Below are positions 10,336 through 22,399 of a stretch of DNA of 64,000 nucleotides, piece after piece. The stretch is from Ilex aquifolium (lineage: Eukaryota; Streptophyta; Magnoliopsida; Aquifoliales; Aquifoliaceae): positions 6,972,001 to 7,036,000 of the forward strand of contig OX637402.1 in the NCBI GenBank assembly GCA_951799425.1, given 5' to 3'. Below the pieces are notes generated by a model. The model was not told where the DNA came from, did not search any database, and saw only the letters and a program-made list of their open reading frames with translations. A program made the position numbers and the translations under genes. Numbering within the stretch: the first letter of the stretch is position 1; every line of letters begins with the position of its first letter.

Positions 10336-11498
10336 TGATGAAAAACGTTATTGTTTCCTAACCTCTAAAAACCATCCCTTAGAATGTGTAGGAGAATGAG
10401 TTGAAATGGTATACCCAAGTGGAGGTTCCCCTTGGCTTTGTCAACTAAAAGATTTAGCTACTCATGCTTAAAATGAAATTAACTATGTAATAAGAATGCA
10501 TTGCAAAGAGATGAAGTTCTTGAGTACATAAATGCAAGAAGACATAAGCTAGAAGAGAATGCATTTAAAACCCATTTTTTAGCTAAGAAAATGAAGATCT
10601 TTGTTGCATTAATGGTAAAAGCTTAAAAGAGCATTAAACTAGCAATGAACTTGATGTAGAATAACATTAATGATATTAAATGAAGTTCTAAAGATTCATA
10701 CAAGGGATTACAAGACAATGTATTGAAAGAAATACAAAAATCTCACTTTATCTCTCTAGAACACTATTCATCATCTTCTCCCAGACTCTCCCTCTCTATA
10801 TCTATTCCTCCTTGTTGAATGCCGAATTTCTTTTCTTCTTCTTGGACTTGGCTTCCCAAAAACGTGCTTGGAGAGGTGCCCTAGCCTCCAGAAGTGACCT
10901 CCATCTTTAGGGGTGCAGGAGGAATGGGCTGGATAGAGGGGTTGCAGAGCTTGTCTGCACACCCAACTCCTCTTCTCTTCTCTCCCCTCATTGATCACCT
11001 AGGCTCCAAACTTGTAATCAAGGGTGTGAAATGGGTGAATAGTATTGTGGGCGTGTCAGGGGAGCATGGGAGGTCTGTTGGTGGGACCCTCAAAGCAGCA
11101 GACATGAGTTGCAGAGCATTTGGGTAGATCAGGCAAAGCGTACCGGTACGTGTACCGATACGTCGAACTCCAGTGGCTTCAGCGTACCGGTATACGCATA
11201 CCGGTACGCTAAACTCCAGTAACCTTAGCGTACCGATACGCTAACCGGTACGGTTTGGCTGACTTCCTGATTTTTTGATTTCCTCCTCTCCTGAGCTATC
11301 CCCAAGCTACCTTTTCATCCTCATTTGTCTCAAATGGTTTGGGAAGGCCTTAAGAAGCCTCATTTAGCACCTTTTAACTGCAAACACCAAATATCATCGT
11401 TAAGAACTCAATTAACCCAACTCCCATCATTTAATCTCCAAAAGCAATTAAAATAAGATGATTAGCACATAAAAATATACAAAGTTTTGTGCTAATCA
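10336..11498 (-). repeat. 5' LTR of element A
   Basis: About 1.16 kb. In minus orientation it starts TGATTAGCAC at 11498 and most likely ends ATCA at 10336, giving TGAT/ATCA ends like element C; an end at 10332 is also possible. The 11138-11258 stretch is a cluster of ACCGGT-centred palindromes (GCGTACCGGTACG, GCATACCGGTACGC) about 240-360 bases from the LTR start, probably U3. A weak TATA-like word (GATATAGAGA, near 10795) lies downstream. Confidence 0.85.
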
Positions 11499-11537
11499 AT
11501 CATTAGGTATACAAATACGAGTATCAAAAGCCCCTTT

Positions 11538-13401
11538 TTAATGAGAAAATTCTATCAAAAGCCCCTTTTTAACTTCTTTCGCTAACTTCATCAATTGAGG
11601 ATCTTGAACTTGTGCTTCCTGAATATGATCTAGCAATATAGGTCTCACGTTGAATTGATCTAGCAATGTATCAGTCTCAATTAAAGCCACCTCCACTCCC
11701 AGAGATATCATATCAACAAAAGTATCAACTCGAGCACATTGCATACAAGCTAGTAAACTTGATGACTTATGAATCAATGCATCGGCCACCACATTAGCTT
11801 CCCAGGGATGATAATGAATAGTAAAAACGTAGTCTTTAACCAATTCCATCCACTGTCTCTTCCTTAAATTAAGTTCGTTCTTAGTAAATAGGTACTTCAA
11901 ACTTTGATGACCCATGTAAATATCACAAGTCTCACCATACAAGTAATGCCGCCATAATTTCAAAGCAAAAACAATAGCCGCAAGCTCCAAGTCATGAGTA
12001 GGATAATTACGTTCATGTGTCTTCAGCTGTCTAGAGGCATACACAACTACTTTCCCTAGCTACATCAATACACATCAAAATCCTTGGTGTGAAGCATCAC
12101 TATAAATCACATAACCACCACTTCCTGATGGTATAGTCAGTACTAGAGCTGAAATAAATCTAGTCTTCAATTCTTAGAAACTTTGCTCACATTTATCATC
12201 CCATACGAATTTCACATCCTTCCTTGTCAACCAAGTCAATGGCATAGCAATAGACAAAAAACCTTTAATAAATTTGCGATAATAGCCTGCTAACCCGAAG
12301 AAACTCCTAATCTTAGATACATTCTCCAGTTGTTCTCATTTTACCATAGCTTCCACTTTATTAGGATCCACTTTAATACCATCCCCGGAAATTACATGAA
12401 CAATGAAAACCACCCTGTCCATCCTGAACTCACATTTGCTAAATTTTGCATACAACTACTTTTCCCGTAAAGTCTGTAACGCAATTCTCAAATATTGTTA
12501 TGCTTTTCCTCATTATGAGAATAAACCAAGTTTTCATTTATGAACACAATCACAAAAGAGTCCAAGTATGGTCGGAATACTATATTCATAAGATCCAAAA
12601 AAGTAGTTGGTGGATTCATCAAACCAAAAGGCATAACTAAGACGTCATAATGTCCATACCTAGTACGGAAAGTTGTCTTAGGCATATCACTTACTATCAC
12701 CCTCAATTGATGGTATCCAGATCTCAAGTTAATTTTAGAGTAAACCTGGTAACTCATATGGAAAAACATCAAAAAATTCACTAACCATCGGTAATTCAAA
12801 AAATTTTACTTCCCCTTTGTTATTATCCCTCACATATGCCAAATAGCCCTGAGAACCTTTTCTAAGCAATTTTCGAGCCTTAATTGCAGAAATCAAGCAA
12901 CTAGGTGTCACCTTCTTATCACCTTGAAATTTGAAATCTGACTCAACGGATATTAGAAAAACAACCTCTTTTCTAAAATAGTCCACAAATGTATGATAAG
13001 CAGACAACTAATCCATCCCAATATTAAATCAAAATCCTGAATATCTAAAGGAATCAAGTCAACCAATAACTCTCGTGTATTCACACTTACCACACAACTC
13101 TTGTAAATACTACCTACATATACTACATTGCCCACTGGCATAGAGATAGCCAAACAATGATCTAATGGGGTAGAATGTTGATCTCAATGCATGCTAATGC
13201 ATATGCAACAAATGAATGTGTAGACCTAGGGTCAATAAGAATACGTGCATTCTTACAAAAAATATGAATCATACTTGTTATCATATTAGGAGAAGACTGA
13301 GCATCTTGTTGTCTCATGGCAAATTCTCGTCCACGAGTTCCTGAAGTACTAGCAAATCCCCTTCCTCCTCTTCTATGCATTTCCCTGCGAACCTCTACCA
13401 C
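11538..13401 (-). pseudogene. pol: E0 protease, reverse transcriptase and RNase H remnants
   Basis: Protease remnant at 13401-12953: the active site region reads LIDPRSTHSFV, with Arg where Gly is expected, and FDLILGWISCL follows later. RT at 12799-12488 keeps [12 protein letters not shown] and [12 protein letters not shown]. The catalytic FVDD position reads FINEN, so both aspartates are lost. The N-terminal RT palm is deleted between ELPGLL (near 12737) and YQVYSKINL (near 12760). 12487-12050 is RT thumb and RNase H with many stops. RNase H at 12044-11538 has [13 protein letters not shown], but Gly replaces Asp in [11 protein letters not shown]. It is clearly dead. Confidence 0.85.
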
Positions 13402-14246
13402 CCAAAGTCACACTACTCACTGATGCTGCTCCAGCAGAACTATTTAGATAATCTCGCATCATATGTCCTATTTGTCCATATCAAAGCACCGTCGCTCTCT
13501 ACCTGACATCGTCGTCCCACAATCTTGGGTCATATGTCTATCCCTTCCACACTTAAAGCAAGTAACACCTATTACTCAACTACTAGCTAATCCTCTACTA
13601 GCCTATCCCGCAGAGAATCCAGAAAAAATCTGAGCCCATGAGCTAGCCGATGCTCTACCAAACCCCATATCTTTAGGCAAAGAATATTGTTGTCCTTAAT
13701 TTTGGATCCCGATGTTTAACCCACAGATTAGAATCCCATTCCCAATGCACTATCAAACCTTCATTTCTTGAATTGTTCATGTCGTCCCACTGCCTCTTGA
13801 ACATATCTTTCAACCACCCAAGCTGAGTAACTCGTTAATTCAAAAGATGATAAACGAGTTTGAATCGGGTAATCCAATCCCCATTTGAAACTTCTTACAT
13901 CAAGCTTCATCAGTTTGGACAAAAGTTACGGCAAACTAGGACAATGTAGTGAGTTGTTTCTTATACTCCAATACCAACATCTTTCCTTGAGTTAGTGTCA
14001 TAAAAGCCTACTTCTATCCATATCGATATGACTCTAGAAAACACTTGCCATTGAACTTTCTCACAAAATTGTTTCTAAGTAACCCTTGGCACTTGAGCTC
14101 CCTCACCAGCAATCAGAGCAGTTAATAACCACTTGTGGCCTCCTAACAGAATGTTGCCTCCTTTGTCAACATAAAGTTGCTAAGACAACTTGTTGTTCAC
14201 CATTAGGCCTGATTACCTCAAAGATAGCTTCCATTAGTTTCAACCA
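13402..14246 (-). pseudogene. gag: E0 gag, C-terminal part with zinc knuckle
   Basis: The minus strand from 14246 reads a degraded capsid (KLMEAIFEVI, then many stops). At 13561-13520 it has an intact CX2CX4HX4C knuckle, CFKCGRDRHMTQDC. The 14246 end is the junction with solo LTR S1, and the gag N-terminus lies on its far side at 22950. Gag would have formed the particle and bound the RNA. Confidence 0.75.
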
Positions 14247-14576
14247 TGTGATGCCCCTAAAATCGGGAGTCTTTTGTCAACCTGTTGATCACCCATCAAC
14301 ATGCGGAAATATACGTGAATGCCGCATAACCCGACAACATGGCATAACATCTCCTTCACCAGGATCATAAACAACATAGAGTTTGGGCAGAGTTTCCCTT
14401 GTACCGGGCACTCCCAAACGCATTACCTGTGTACATTTCAGTGACTTGACCATTCCAAGGTCCAATATGCATCAATTTGTCCTTAATATTACTCCATTTA
14501 CATCCTTTGAACAAAAGGACTCAAGGACCGAAGGCTTGACAAAATTATTTTAAAATTTTGAAAATTTAAGAGGACC

Positions 14577-14650
14577 TACCGGTAGATATTCAACATTCTA
14601 CCCGTAGAAGAGCTCCCTGAAATTCTTCTACTGGTAGATAATCAATGTTC
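14577..14650 (-). repeat. CTACCGGTAG palindrome cluster in S1
   Basis: Three to four full or one-mismatch copies (CTACCGGTAG, CTACTGGTAG, CTACCCGTAG) within about 75 bases, about 330 bases from the 3' end of the LTR. The D LTRs carry the same core at the corresponding place. Confidence 0.7.
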
Positions 14651-15493
14651 AATCGTTAGAACAGCCCAGGTTGCCCCCAATTCAATCCTTTTTCCATTCA
14701 AACTCATCCAATCTCATACAACATCCACCCAAAATCATATAACATCAAATTTTACACAAAATATAGTTCATATGAGTTCGTTTTACAATCATTTATACAA
14801 TATTACATGTCCAAAAACTAATTACACACTTGTTTTACAAAAATGTAATTCAAAGCCAAAACTCGGCTTTCTTCATCAATGAGGGTCCAAGTGAGAGCCA
14901 TCCACCGGCCCTTATCCCGTGCCTAAAATTTTGTCCCATAAATGGTGAATCATGCTCAATAGGGTATCTCCTAAAGAGGCTACCCCCCAACCTAGATATA
15001 TATGAAATACTTACATGCAATTCAACAATAAAAAAACATTCATCCAAGAACATACAACTTCAAGAATAAATTTCATAATGTCATGCCATGTCATGAGGTG
15101 AGACTCACACATGTAATGCAACCCGAACCTTCATCGGCTCTCATAACACATGCAATGCTATGCGTATGAATCCGGGCATTCCAAGCGCCCGTTATTGATG
15201 TTGCACATCCAATGACTATTGTTTTATAAAATGAACCATGTGTCTTTTTTGGGTAGGTGATTTCCTGGACTTGCACCAACAGTCCACCACATCGACACGG
15301 ATTTTGGTATCCCACCTTCCGTTCTGCGTACACCAATACACTTTTTTGGACTTTCCCCGTCGGAAGTGTATAAACTAGTAACCGGGTCTTGCACCTGAGG
15401 GAGAGTCTAGCCTTCTTGCTATACCCGACACAAGCTTTCCATGCAACCCGTGTAGCTCAGTCGAACCTAGGTCCAACCTTCCCGAGTGCACAC

Positions 15494-17745
15494 TGTAAAA
15501 CCCGGGTAAATTTGAACTTTTTTCTGAAAAAAAGGCAAAACGGTAATTCGCCACTATAAGGCGGATTTGAAATAAGTATTTCTCTAGAGCCCGGATGACA
15601 CAACGGACTTTACTGTTGGATTTTTCTCGCGAAACCGAGTCACCCAGACAAATTTCATCGAATTTCGAGATAGTCAGATTTTGCACGTATTTCGAGGTGA
15701 TTGGGTGGCGCGAGGTGACTGGGTGGCAGGTGACCTCACAAAGGTCCCCACAAATTTTTTTTATAGAATTTCCTTAAAATTGAATTAAAGTTCAAATAAA
15801 ATTAATTTGAACTTAAACCGGGATTAAATTAATCGTTTCGGGGCGAAAAACGGACCCGGAAGTGGAAAACGTGTGGCGCGATGTGGACCGCGCAATTAAA
15901 GGCTATAAATAGGGGGAAATATCTGATTTTCTTCAGAATTCTTGAGCTGAAAACCAGTGAGAAAAAAGTGGGAGAGGAGGAGAGAAAAAAAGAGAGAAAT
16001 CCAAACTTGTTTCTCAGATCTACGGAGTTCCGTCGGTCGGAATTCTTTGAACCAAGAATCAAAGTCGATTTCCTCGACGATGGCTACGCTTACGTACCAA
16101 GAACGAAGGATTTCACCGAAGATCCAAAGAGGGAATTTTGGGAAATCAAGAGTTTTTGGGACTTGGGAGGTGTTCTTGAAGTTCTAGCCTTCGGTTTACG
16201 CTCCAAGAGGTAGGGTTCCGTCCTACTTGGGTTTATTTCCATCCTATGATGTTCATATGGAAGGGAGTAGTTATGTAGAATATGTATACCACTTGTTTAT
16301 TGTTATGAAAATGAGGGAAAGGGTGTAGAAATGACTTAGACCAACTTCTAGCTTGATTTTGATATGTGGGAGTTCTTGTGTAATCGCTTGAAAATTGGTT
16401 TATGTGGGCATGTTATATGTTTATATTAAGCCTTGTGATTAAGTGTGATTGGCATGAAATTGTGAAAGGCCATACTTGAGCCTTGTGTTGGGAATAAATG
16501 TTGATATATGCTAGTTGATGTATTGACATGATAATGAATTTTGGTGATTATATGCATGTGATATAAATTGTCATGGAACATGTGGACATGTGGATGAGTT
16601 GCTCATTTGGCATTATTGCATATTGGGCATGGGGTTGGCATCACATTCATGGGTCTTATGCATGAGTGTGGGTGTGTGGGTGCATGGTTTAATCCAACAC
16701 CATACTTGGTGCTTGATGGGTGGGCTCGGGAAAGTTGGATTGAAGATCCGACTGAGTCGCACGGGTACATGCATGGAAAACTTGTGTCAGGTATAGCAAG
16801 AAGGGCTAGATTCTCCCTCGGGTGCAAAACCTGGCTACTTGGTTCACACACTCCCCTGAGGTGAAATTTCGAAAAAGTGTGATAGTGTACGGAACCGGCG
16901 GTTGGGATACAAAAATTCGTTGCCCAACAAAGACACAAGATTTTGTTTTATAAAACACTCATTCAATAGGTAACATCCATCAATGATTTGGTTTTATAAA
17001 AACATAACTTTTATTTCAAACAATCATTGGATGGATTTTCGTCAAATGACGGTTTCATTGCACAAGTGCATTGCATTGTGTTGTGGGAGTCGGTGAGGAC
17101 TCGGGTTAAAGCGCATGAGTGAGTCTCATCTCATTTCTTGGCATGACATAGAATTCCTATCATTGGATGCATATTCTTGATTGTAATGTTTGAATTATTG
17201 ATTGTTTGCAGTGTGCACATTTCATATGCATCTAGGGTGGGGAGTACCCTCCGTAGGAGATACTCTATTGAGCGTGGCTCACCCTATACGTGAAAACATT
17301 TTAGGTGCGAGATACACACCGATGGATGACACTCACTCAGGGCCCGAAGGATGAAGAGAGGTCGTTGTGTGGCTTTACCTTGGGTTTTTTTTTTGTTTTT
17401 GTGCAATAACTATGAAAACTCAGTTTTGGCATGTAATCGTATGCCAAAGTTTGCAATAGAACTTGTATAAACTATGAATTGACGTATGTTAAACCTCGGA
17501 TGGGTCATGTAATTAAATGTTGTCATGGGAGTGTGGATAAATAGACCTGGTGTGGTCAATGTTATGTGATTGCACAGGTTGTGTTTTGGGTAGAGCTCCC
17601 CGTACAAAGGAGACTCTGCCCGAATTTCGATAAATTATGGATCCCGATAAATGGGGCATAACGGCGTGATATCGAGTTACACGATATCCACGGGTATTCC
17701 GCAGGTTAATGGGTGATCAATGGACCCCCAAATTTTAGGGCGTCA
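15494..17745 (+). repeat. S2: solo LTR (plus) nested in S1
   Basis: Begins TGTAAAACCCGGG and ends GGGCGTCA. CACAC occurs on both sides (15489-15493, 17746-17750). If the end is placed two bases later at TCACA, as in element D, the duplication has one mismatch. Removing it restores S1 alignment to S6 (63380-63440). Length 2.25 kb, no internal region. 17531-17560 holds a single copy of the GGTGTGGTCAATGTT unit that is triplicated in S3. Confidence 0.85.
15904..15912 (+). promoter_or_regulatory. TATA box of S2
   Basis: TATAAATAG, preceded about 30 bases upstream by GTGTGGCGCGATGTGG, a word conserved before the TATA boxes of S3 and D. Confidence 0.6.
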
Positions 17746-18537
17746 CACACGCCTCAACCACCAAGAATGGTGTTTGATCCAAAAACATGCACACACCCAT
17801 ACCCATGTCACATGCCCACAAATGTGATGCTTCTCGTGCATATGCAATGTAATGTACAATTGCATTTCATATCATTATGCAACCAAGATTTCAATTGAAA
17901 TTACAACATCATGTTCAACATGTTATGAGCACAATATGAACAATTCCAATTCCTTAATGTAACTTATATCATAAAGCATATAATCACATTCCAACATCAT
18001 CACATTCCCAAATTGTCAATTATATCAAAGGCATATAATTACATTCCACAATTTCCATCAAACATGTTATAAATTTTCAGTGAAACCAACATGCAAAATC
18101 AACATAGGCATTTTATCAAACACCTTCAAGACATAAATGTAATACATAGCATGCCCAATAAACACATTTCTCATGAAATTACCAAAACAAGCAATTTCAC
18201 CCAAAACCCAATTCATGCAAAAATTGCTTTTATACGTCCTTATACCATTTCTCTACTTTAGTTACACTAGGAGTACATCCAATAAGAGAATTCATCTCTA
18301 ATCAAACTACCCATTTCATACGCAACCCTAGATTGAAAATAAACCTAGCTAGGAGAAGAACCCCACCTCTTGAAGCGTGATACAAGTGGTAGAAACTCCA
18401 AGAAAACCCAAATCAAGCTTCAAGCCTTGATTTCCAAAAATTCCGTCTTTGAGAATTCGTCAAAATCCGTGATTTTTGGAACGTAGATGTAGCTCTCGTC
18501 GAGTACATGAACTTTTGTTTTTGGCCCGAAGGATTCC

Positions 18538-18618
18538 TGTAAAACCCGAGAAAATTTAAACCTTTGTGAAAAAGGGCAAAACGGTTAATAAAGGACCCCC
18601 GGAAATTGAGGCGTCACA
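18538..18618 (+). repeat. 5' mini-LTR of M (81 bp)
   Basis: Begins TGTAAAACCCGAG and ends GGCGTCACA. The internal junction is near AACGGTTAATAAAGGACCC, where the 5'-end and 3'-end portions of a full LTR meet. Confidence 0.9.
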
Positions 18619-18621
18619 GCT

Positions 18622-18633
18622 TGGTATCAGAGC
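18622..18633 (+). other. Primer binding site of M (initiator tRNA-Met)
   Basis: TGGTATCAGAGC, a perfect 12-base complement of a plant initiator tRNA-Met 3' end, three bases after the LTR. Confidence 0.9.
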
Positions 18634-18966
18634 ATAAGGATGCGATTTACCTAGGGCTTGAGGGGCATGGGTCTAGACCATTGCATTGCATGTGCATTAC
18701 ATGTTATGTGCTTTACTTGCTATGTGCTATATAAATTGTATGCATGATGAATGTGCATAGTGAAAAGTATTCTAACCCTAGTGTTTAGAGAACTTAACCT
18801 TGGGAGTGGGAAAGCAAATGAACGGGAAAGTTCAAAGAATAAATGTCTACTTTCGGAGACATACGCTCTACTAGTGAGACGATGAGAAAATCATAAACGT
18901 TTTAACTTTGGTCCCTACCTTGGGATATTAAGTTAGTACTCTATTGCTATATTGACATGTGTGTAG

Positions 18967-19737
18967 ATGGCATATAGAGGAAGGGGACGTCTAGGCGGTG
19001 GACGGAACAACCAACCACTACCGGCTTTGGACCAACAAGCCTATATGGAGGCTATGAGTACGATGGCTGCTAACCTAGCACAGGCAAGCGCCAATTTGAG
19101 CCAAGGGGCTCAAGCCATCCAAAGGAGTTTAAGTTCCATGGGCCATCAACGGCCATGGAAAAAGCAAAAGACATCGAGCCCACAAGAATCATCGGGGCAG
19201 GGCCGCGGCTATCAAGGCCAAGGCCAAGGGCAAACCTCCCAAAGTAGTGGGCACTTCAGGGTTCCCAGCCAAGCGGGGTAGGGGCCTTGTTATCATTGTC
19301 GCCAAGTGGGTCATAAGAGGAGGGATTTTCCTCAGAGGCAGGGATCACAGGAGCGGGTTCAAGCCCAAAATCTTTTGTCCCAAGGAGGGAAGAAATTCAA
19401 GGGAACATTTCAAGGAGGCCAGAAGACATGTTTCTATTGTCGACAACCGGGCCATAGGAAGAAGGATTGCCCCCTGAGGCAAACCTCACAGAGTTCCGAG
19501 ACTTCTCAATCCCAGTCGTCGGTGGGACTCACACAGGCACGTGTTGTTCTTCCCTATTCCACTAAGGACCAGGGAAATCAGTCCCAACTACAGGGCGTTG
19601 TACAAGTCCCTAGTACGCCACGTGCGGAGACTCTGCAGTCAGACCGGATGAGCCAAGGTATGGGCCAAGGCCAGGAACAAGACTCCGAAGCGACAACATT
19701 GGAGACCCAGGAGACGGTCTTTGACGTCGTACCATAG
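18967..19737 (+). pseudogene. gag: M gag remnant without capsid, two zinc knuckles
   Basis: Starts MAYRGRGRLGGGRNNQ, parallel to the D Gag start. It then passes after about 60 residues directly to the Gln/Gly-rich tail (GYQGQGQGQ), so the roughly 180-residue capsid domain of D Gag is missing. A stop at 19279-19281 ends the first ORF. Knuckle 1 (CYHCRQVGHKRRDF) has Phe in place of the last Cys, as in D. Knuckle 2 (CFYCRQPGHRKKDC) is canonical and has no counterpart in D. An open frame runs to 19737. Without capsid it could not build a particle. Confidence 0.8.
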
Positions 19738-22305
19738 AGTGAGTCGGGGGATCAGGCAGCGACCCACGGTACATCATTTATTCCTTATTTATGGGTACAC
19801 GTGTTATTTGACTTGAGCGTGTCAAATACCGTTATTTTTCATGTTTTGTGCAAGGTACAGTTTTAAATATTATAACCCTAGAAGAGTCCTCAGGGGTGAA
19901 TTCCACCTTAGGGACTAGGGCCTGCATTGATCAGATATGACGGTTGTGAGTTAGAGATCTCGGGGACTCTACTCACTATGGACCTTAGGGTCGTGGACAT
20001 GTCGGGTTTGATGTCAACCTGAGAATGGATCGATTGACGGCACACCACGTCGTCGTTGATTGTGATCGTAAGAGGATCACTGCTTACACACCGAAGGGTG
20101 TTTGTTTCAAATTCCAGGGGGAAAAGCACGACTCTTTATCCCAAATCGTGTATGGCTTCCGTTGGCACGGACGGTAGATGGGTTGACTTGCGAGCCTTAT
20201 CTTGGAGGACGAGGTGAGACAAGAGTTGGGTCTACCTCGGGTTGTCTGTAAGTATGGGGATATTTTTCGGATGAACTACCGGGATTACCTACACATAGGA
20301 ATGTAGAATTTACCATTGAGTTGCATCCCGGTACATCGCCCGTTTCTATGACTCTGCATAGAATGGAACCAGTAGAGTTGTGAAAACTCTAGGTCCGAAT
20401 ACAAGAATTGTGGAACAAGGACTTCGTTAGACCAAATGCTTCACCTTGGGCCGCTTTGGTACTAATGACCAAATTTATGGAGGAAGCTTACTTCACCTCT
20501 TATTCTAGTAGTTCCGGAGATGGGACAGAAGTACACAGTGTACTGTGATGCTTCTAAGGACGGACATGGATGGGTATTAATGTAGTCCACGAGAATGGTG
20601 GCTTATGGTTCTGGACAACTAAAGAACCACAAGCAAAATTATCTTATACGTGACATGGAGTTGGCGGCCATTATCTTGCCTTGAAGGCTTGGCGCCACTA
20701 CGTATATGGTGAGAAGTTTGAGGCGTTATCAGATCACAAAAGTCTGAGATATATCTTTACACAACGGGACCTCAACATGAGGCAACGCAAGTGGATGAAA
20801 TATTTGGAGAGTTACGACTTCACTTTGCATTATCATCCTGGTAAGGCAAATGTGGTAACTAATGCACTTAGCCGGAAGTCACAGGAAGTTGTGGCTAGTG
20901 TGGCTCACCGAAAGTGGCGGATGTTTGAGATTGTGGAACAGTTCGGGCTGTATTATCGGAGTCAGACTCAGGGTATTTTAGGGAGCTTGGTGACTATGCC
21001 TTCCCTACTGAGCAGAGTGATCGATTCCCACGGACAGGACCCAGATTTGTTATCTATCAGGGACCGGGTACGTCTAGGTGGCACGAAGATGTACCATAAT
21101 CTTCATCACCAGTGTTATTGGAGTAGAATAAAGAGACACGTTGAAAACCTTGTCAGTAGATGTCTCACATGTCGACAGGTGAAGTCTGGGCACTAGATAC
21201 TAACAGAGCTGCTCTAGCTCTTGGAGGTGGCTGAGTGGAAGTGGGAGCATGTCACAATGGGTTTTGTGACCCACTTGCCACGGACATCGCGGGGACATGG
21301 TGCGGTGTGGGTGAGAGTGGACCGGCTTACTAAGTCGGCACGCCTTTTTGACAGTGCGGATGACCTTCACACTGGAGGAATTCTACAGGTTGTATACACG
21401 GGAGATTAATCTGGTTACATGGGGAGCCGTTGGATCGAGATCCCAGGTTTACGGCTCACTTTTGGGAGATTTTCCAGCGAGCTATGGGGGCACGGCTGAT
21501 AATGGGCACTGCCGTTCATCTCTAGACGGATGATCAGTTGGAGAGGACCATCCAGATTTTAGGGGACATGCAGCGGGCATGCGTCCTAGACCTCAAGGGT
21601 ATTTGGGATGAGTATCTACCCTTAGCGGATTTCGCTTATAACAATAGTTATCAGGCAAGCATACAGATGACACCCTATGAGGCGCTTTATGGGAGACCTT
21701 GTCGTTCTCCGGTTTGTTGGACTGAGGTTGGAGAAAGACCCTCTACGGGTCCAGACTTAATAAGAGACACCTCGGAGAAGGTGGACATGATAAGGAAGCG
21801 TCTTCTCACGGCACAAAGCCGCCAGAAGAGCTACGCCGATAGACGGCGGCGACCTCTGGAGTTTGAGGCAGGGGATCATGTCTTCTTGAAGGTGATGCCT
21901 AAGAGAGGAGTGGTCAGATTCGGCAAGCGGGGAAAGCTGTCGCCGAGGTATATTGGGCCTTTCGAGATACTTGAGAGAGTTGGCACCGTGGCCTACAGAT
22001 TGGCGTTACCGCCAACTTTATCGGATGTTCACGCTGTATTCCATGTCTCCATGCTCCGGAAGTATACTCCAGATCCGACGCATGTTGTGGATTGGGGCGA
22101 GCTCATAGTTGATGCGGATGGGACCTTCGAGGAGGGACCAGTGCGTGTCATGGAAAGCCGAGAGCAGGTTTTGCGAGGCAAGACCGTGAGGCTAGTGAAG
22201 GTGTTGTGGCAGCACCGAGGAGTGGAGGAGGCAACAGGGGAGCGTGAGGACACCATACGTGCCAATTATCCTTTCTTATTTGAGGATGGAGGTACCTTCT
22301 TATAG
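19738..22305 (+). pseudogene. pol: M pol remnant with deleted RT core and intact C-terminal integrase/chromodomain
   Basis: The protease region (19750-20160) is degraded. Around 20460-20510 the sequence jumps from the RT start (SPWAALVL) to just before RNase H, removing about 250 residues including the FVDD motif. RNase H follows ([10 protein letters not shown]; 20681-20900). The integrase zinc region lacks its histidines, keeping CLTCRQVK. The first catalytic Asp is Gly (VTMGFVTHLP), and 21350-21535 is frameshifted. From 21538 to 22305 one frame is open for 255 residues: integrase C-terminus and a chromodomain-like end ([17 protein letters not shown]), with Gly in place of Trp just after. 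Confidence 0.85.
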
Positions 22306-22386
22306 TCATTTAGTATTATATGACTGTTGCATATGCGTGTGATTGTGTGTGCATGAGTGTGTGAATTTCGGGGACGAAATTCTTTT

Positions 22387-22399
22387 AAGGGGGGAAGAA
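22387..22399 (+). other. Polypurine tract of M
   Basis: AAGGGGGGAAGAA, directly before the 3' mini-LTR, preceded by GACGAAATTC as in D. Confidence 0.85.

Larger units (their letters stand above)
1..11498 (-). mobile_element. Element A: Athila-type Ty3/gypsy LTR retrotransposon, decayed, cut by the window edge
   Basis: Reading the minus strand the order is 5' LTR (11498-10336), tRNA-Asp-type primer site, gag, protease, RT, RNase H, integrase, internal polypurine tract, envelope-position ORFs, terminal polypurine tract and a partial 3' LTR (492-1). The protease motif DLGAS, the tRNA-Asp-type primer site and the long pol-to-LTR interval with an extra ORF are typical of the Athila lineage. The two LTR copies differ by several indels inside the palindrome block, so the insertion is old. 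The 3' outer flank lies outside the window, so no target duplication can be checked. The right flank is element E0, interrupted in its RNase H region. Confidence 0.9.
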
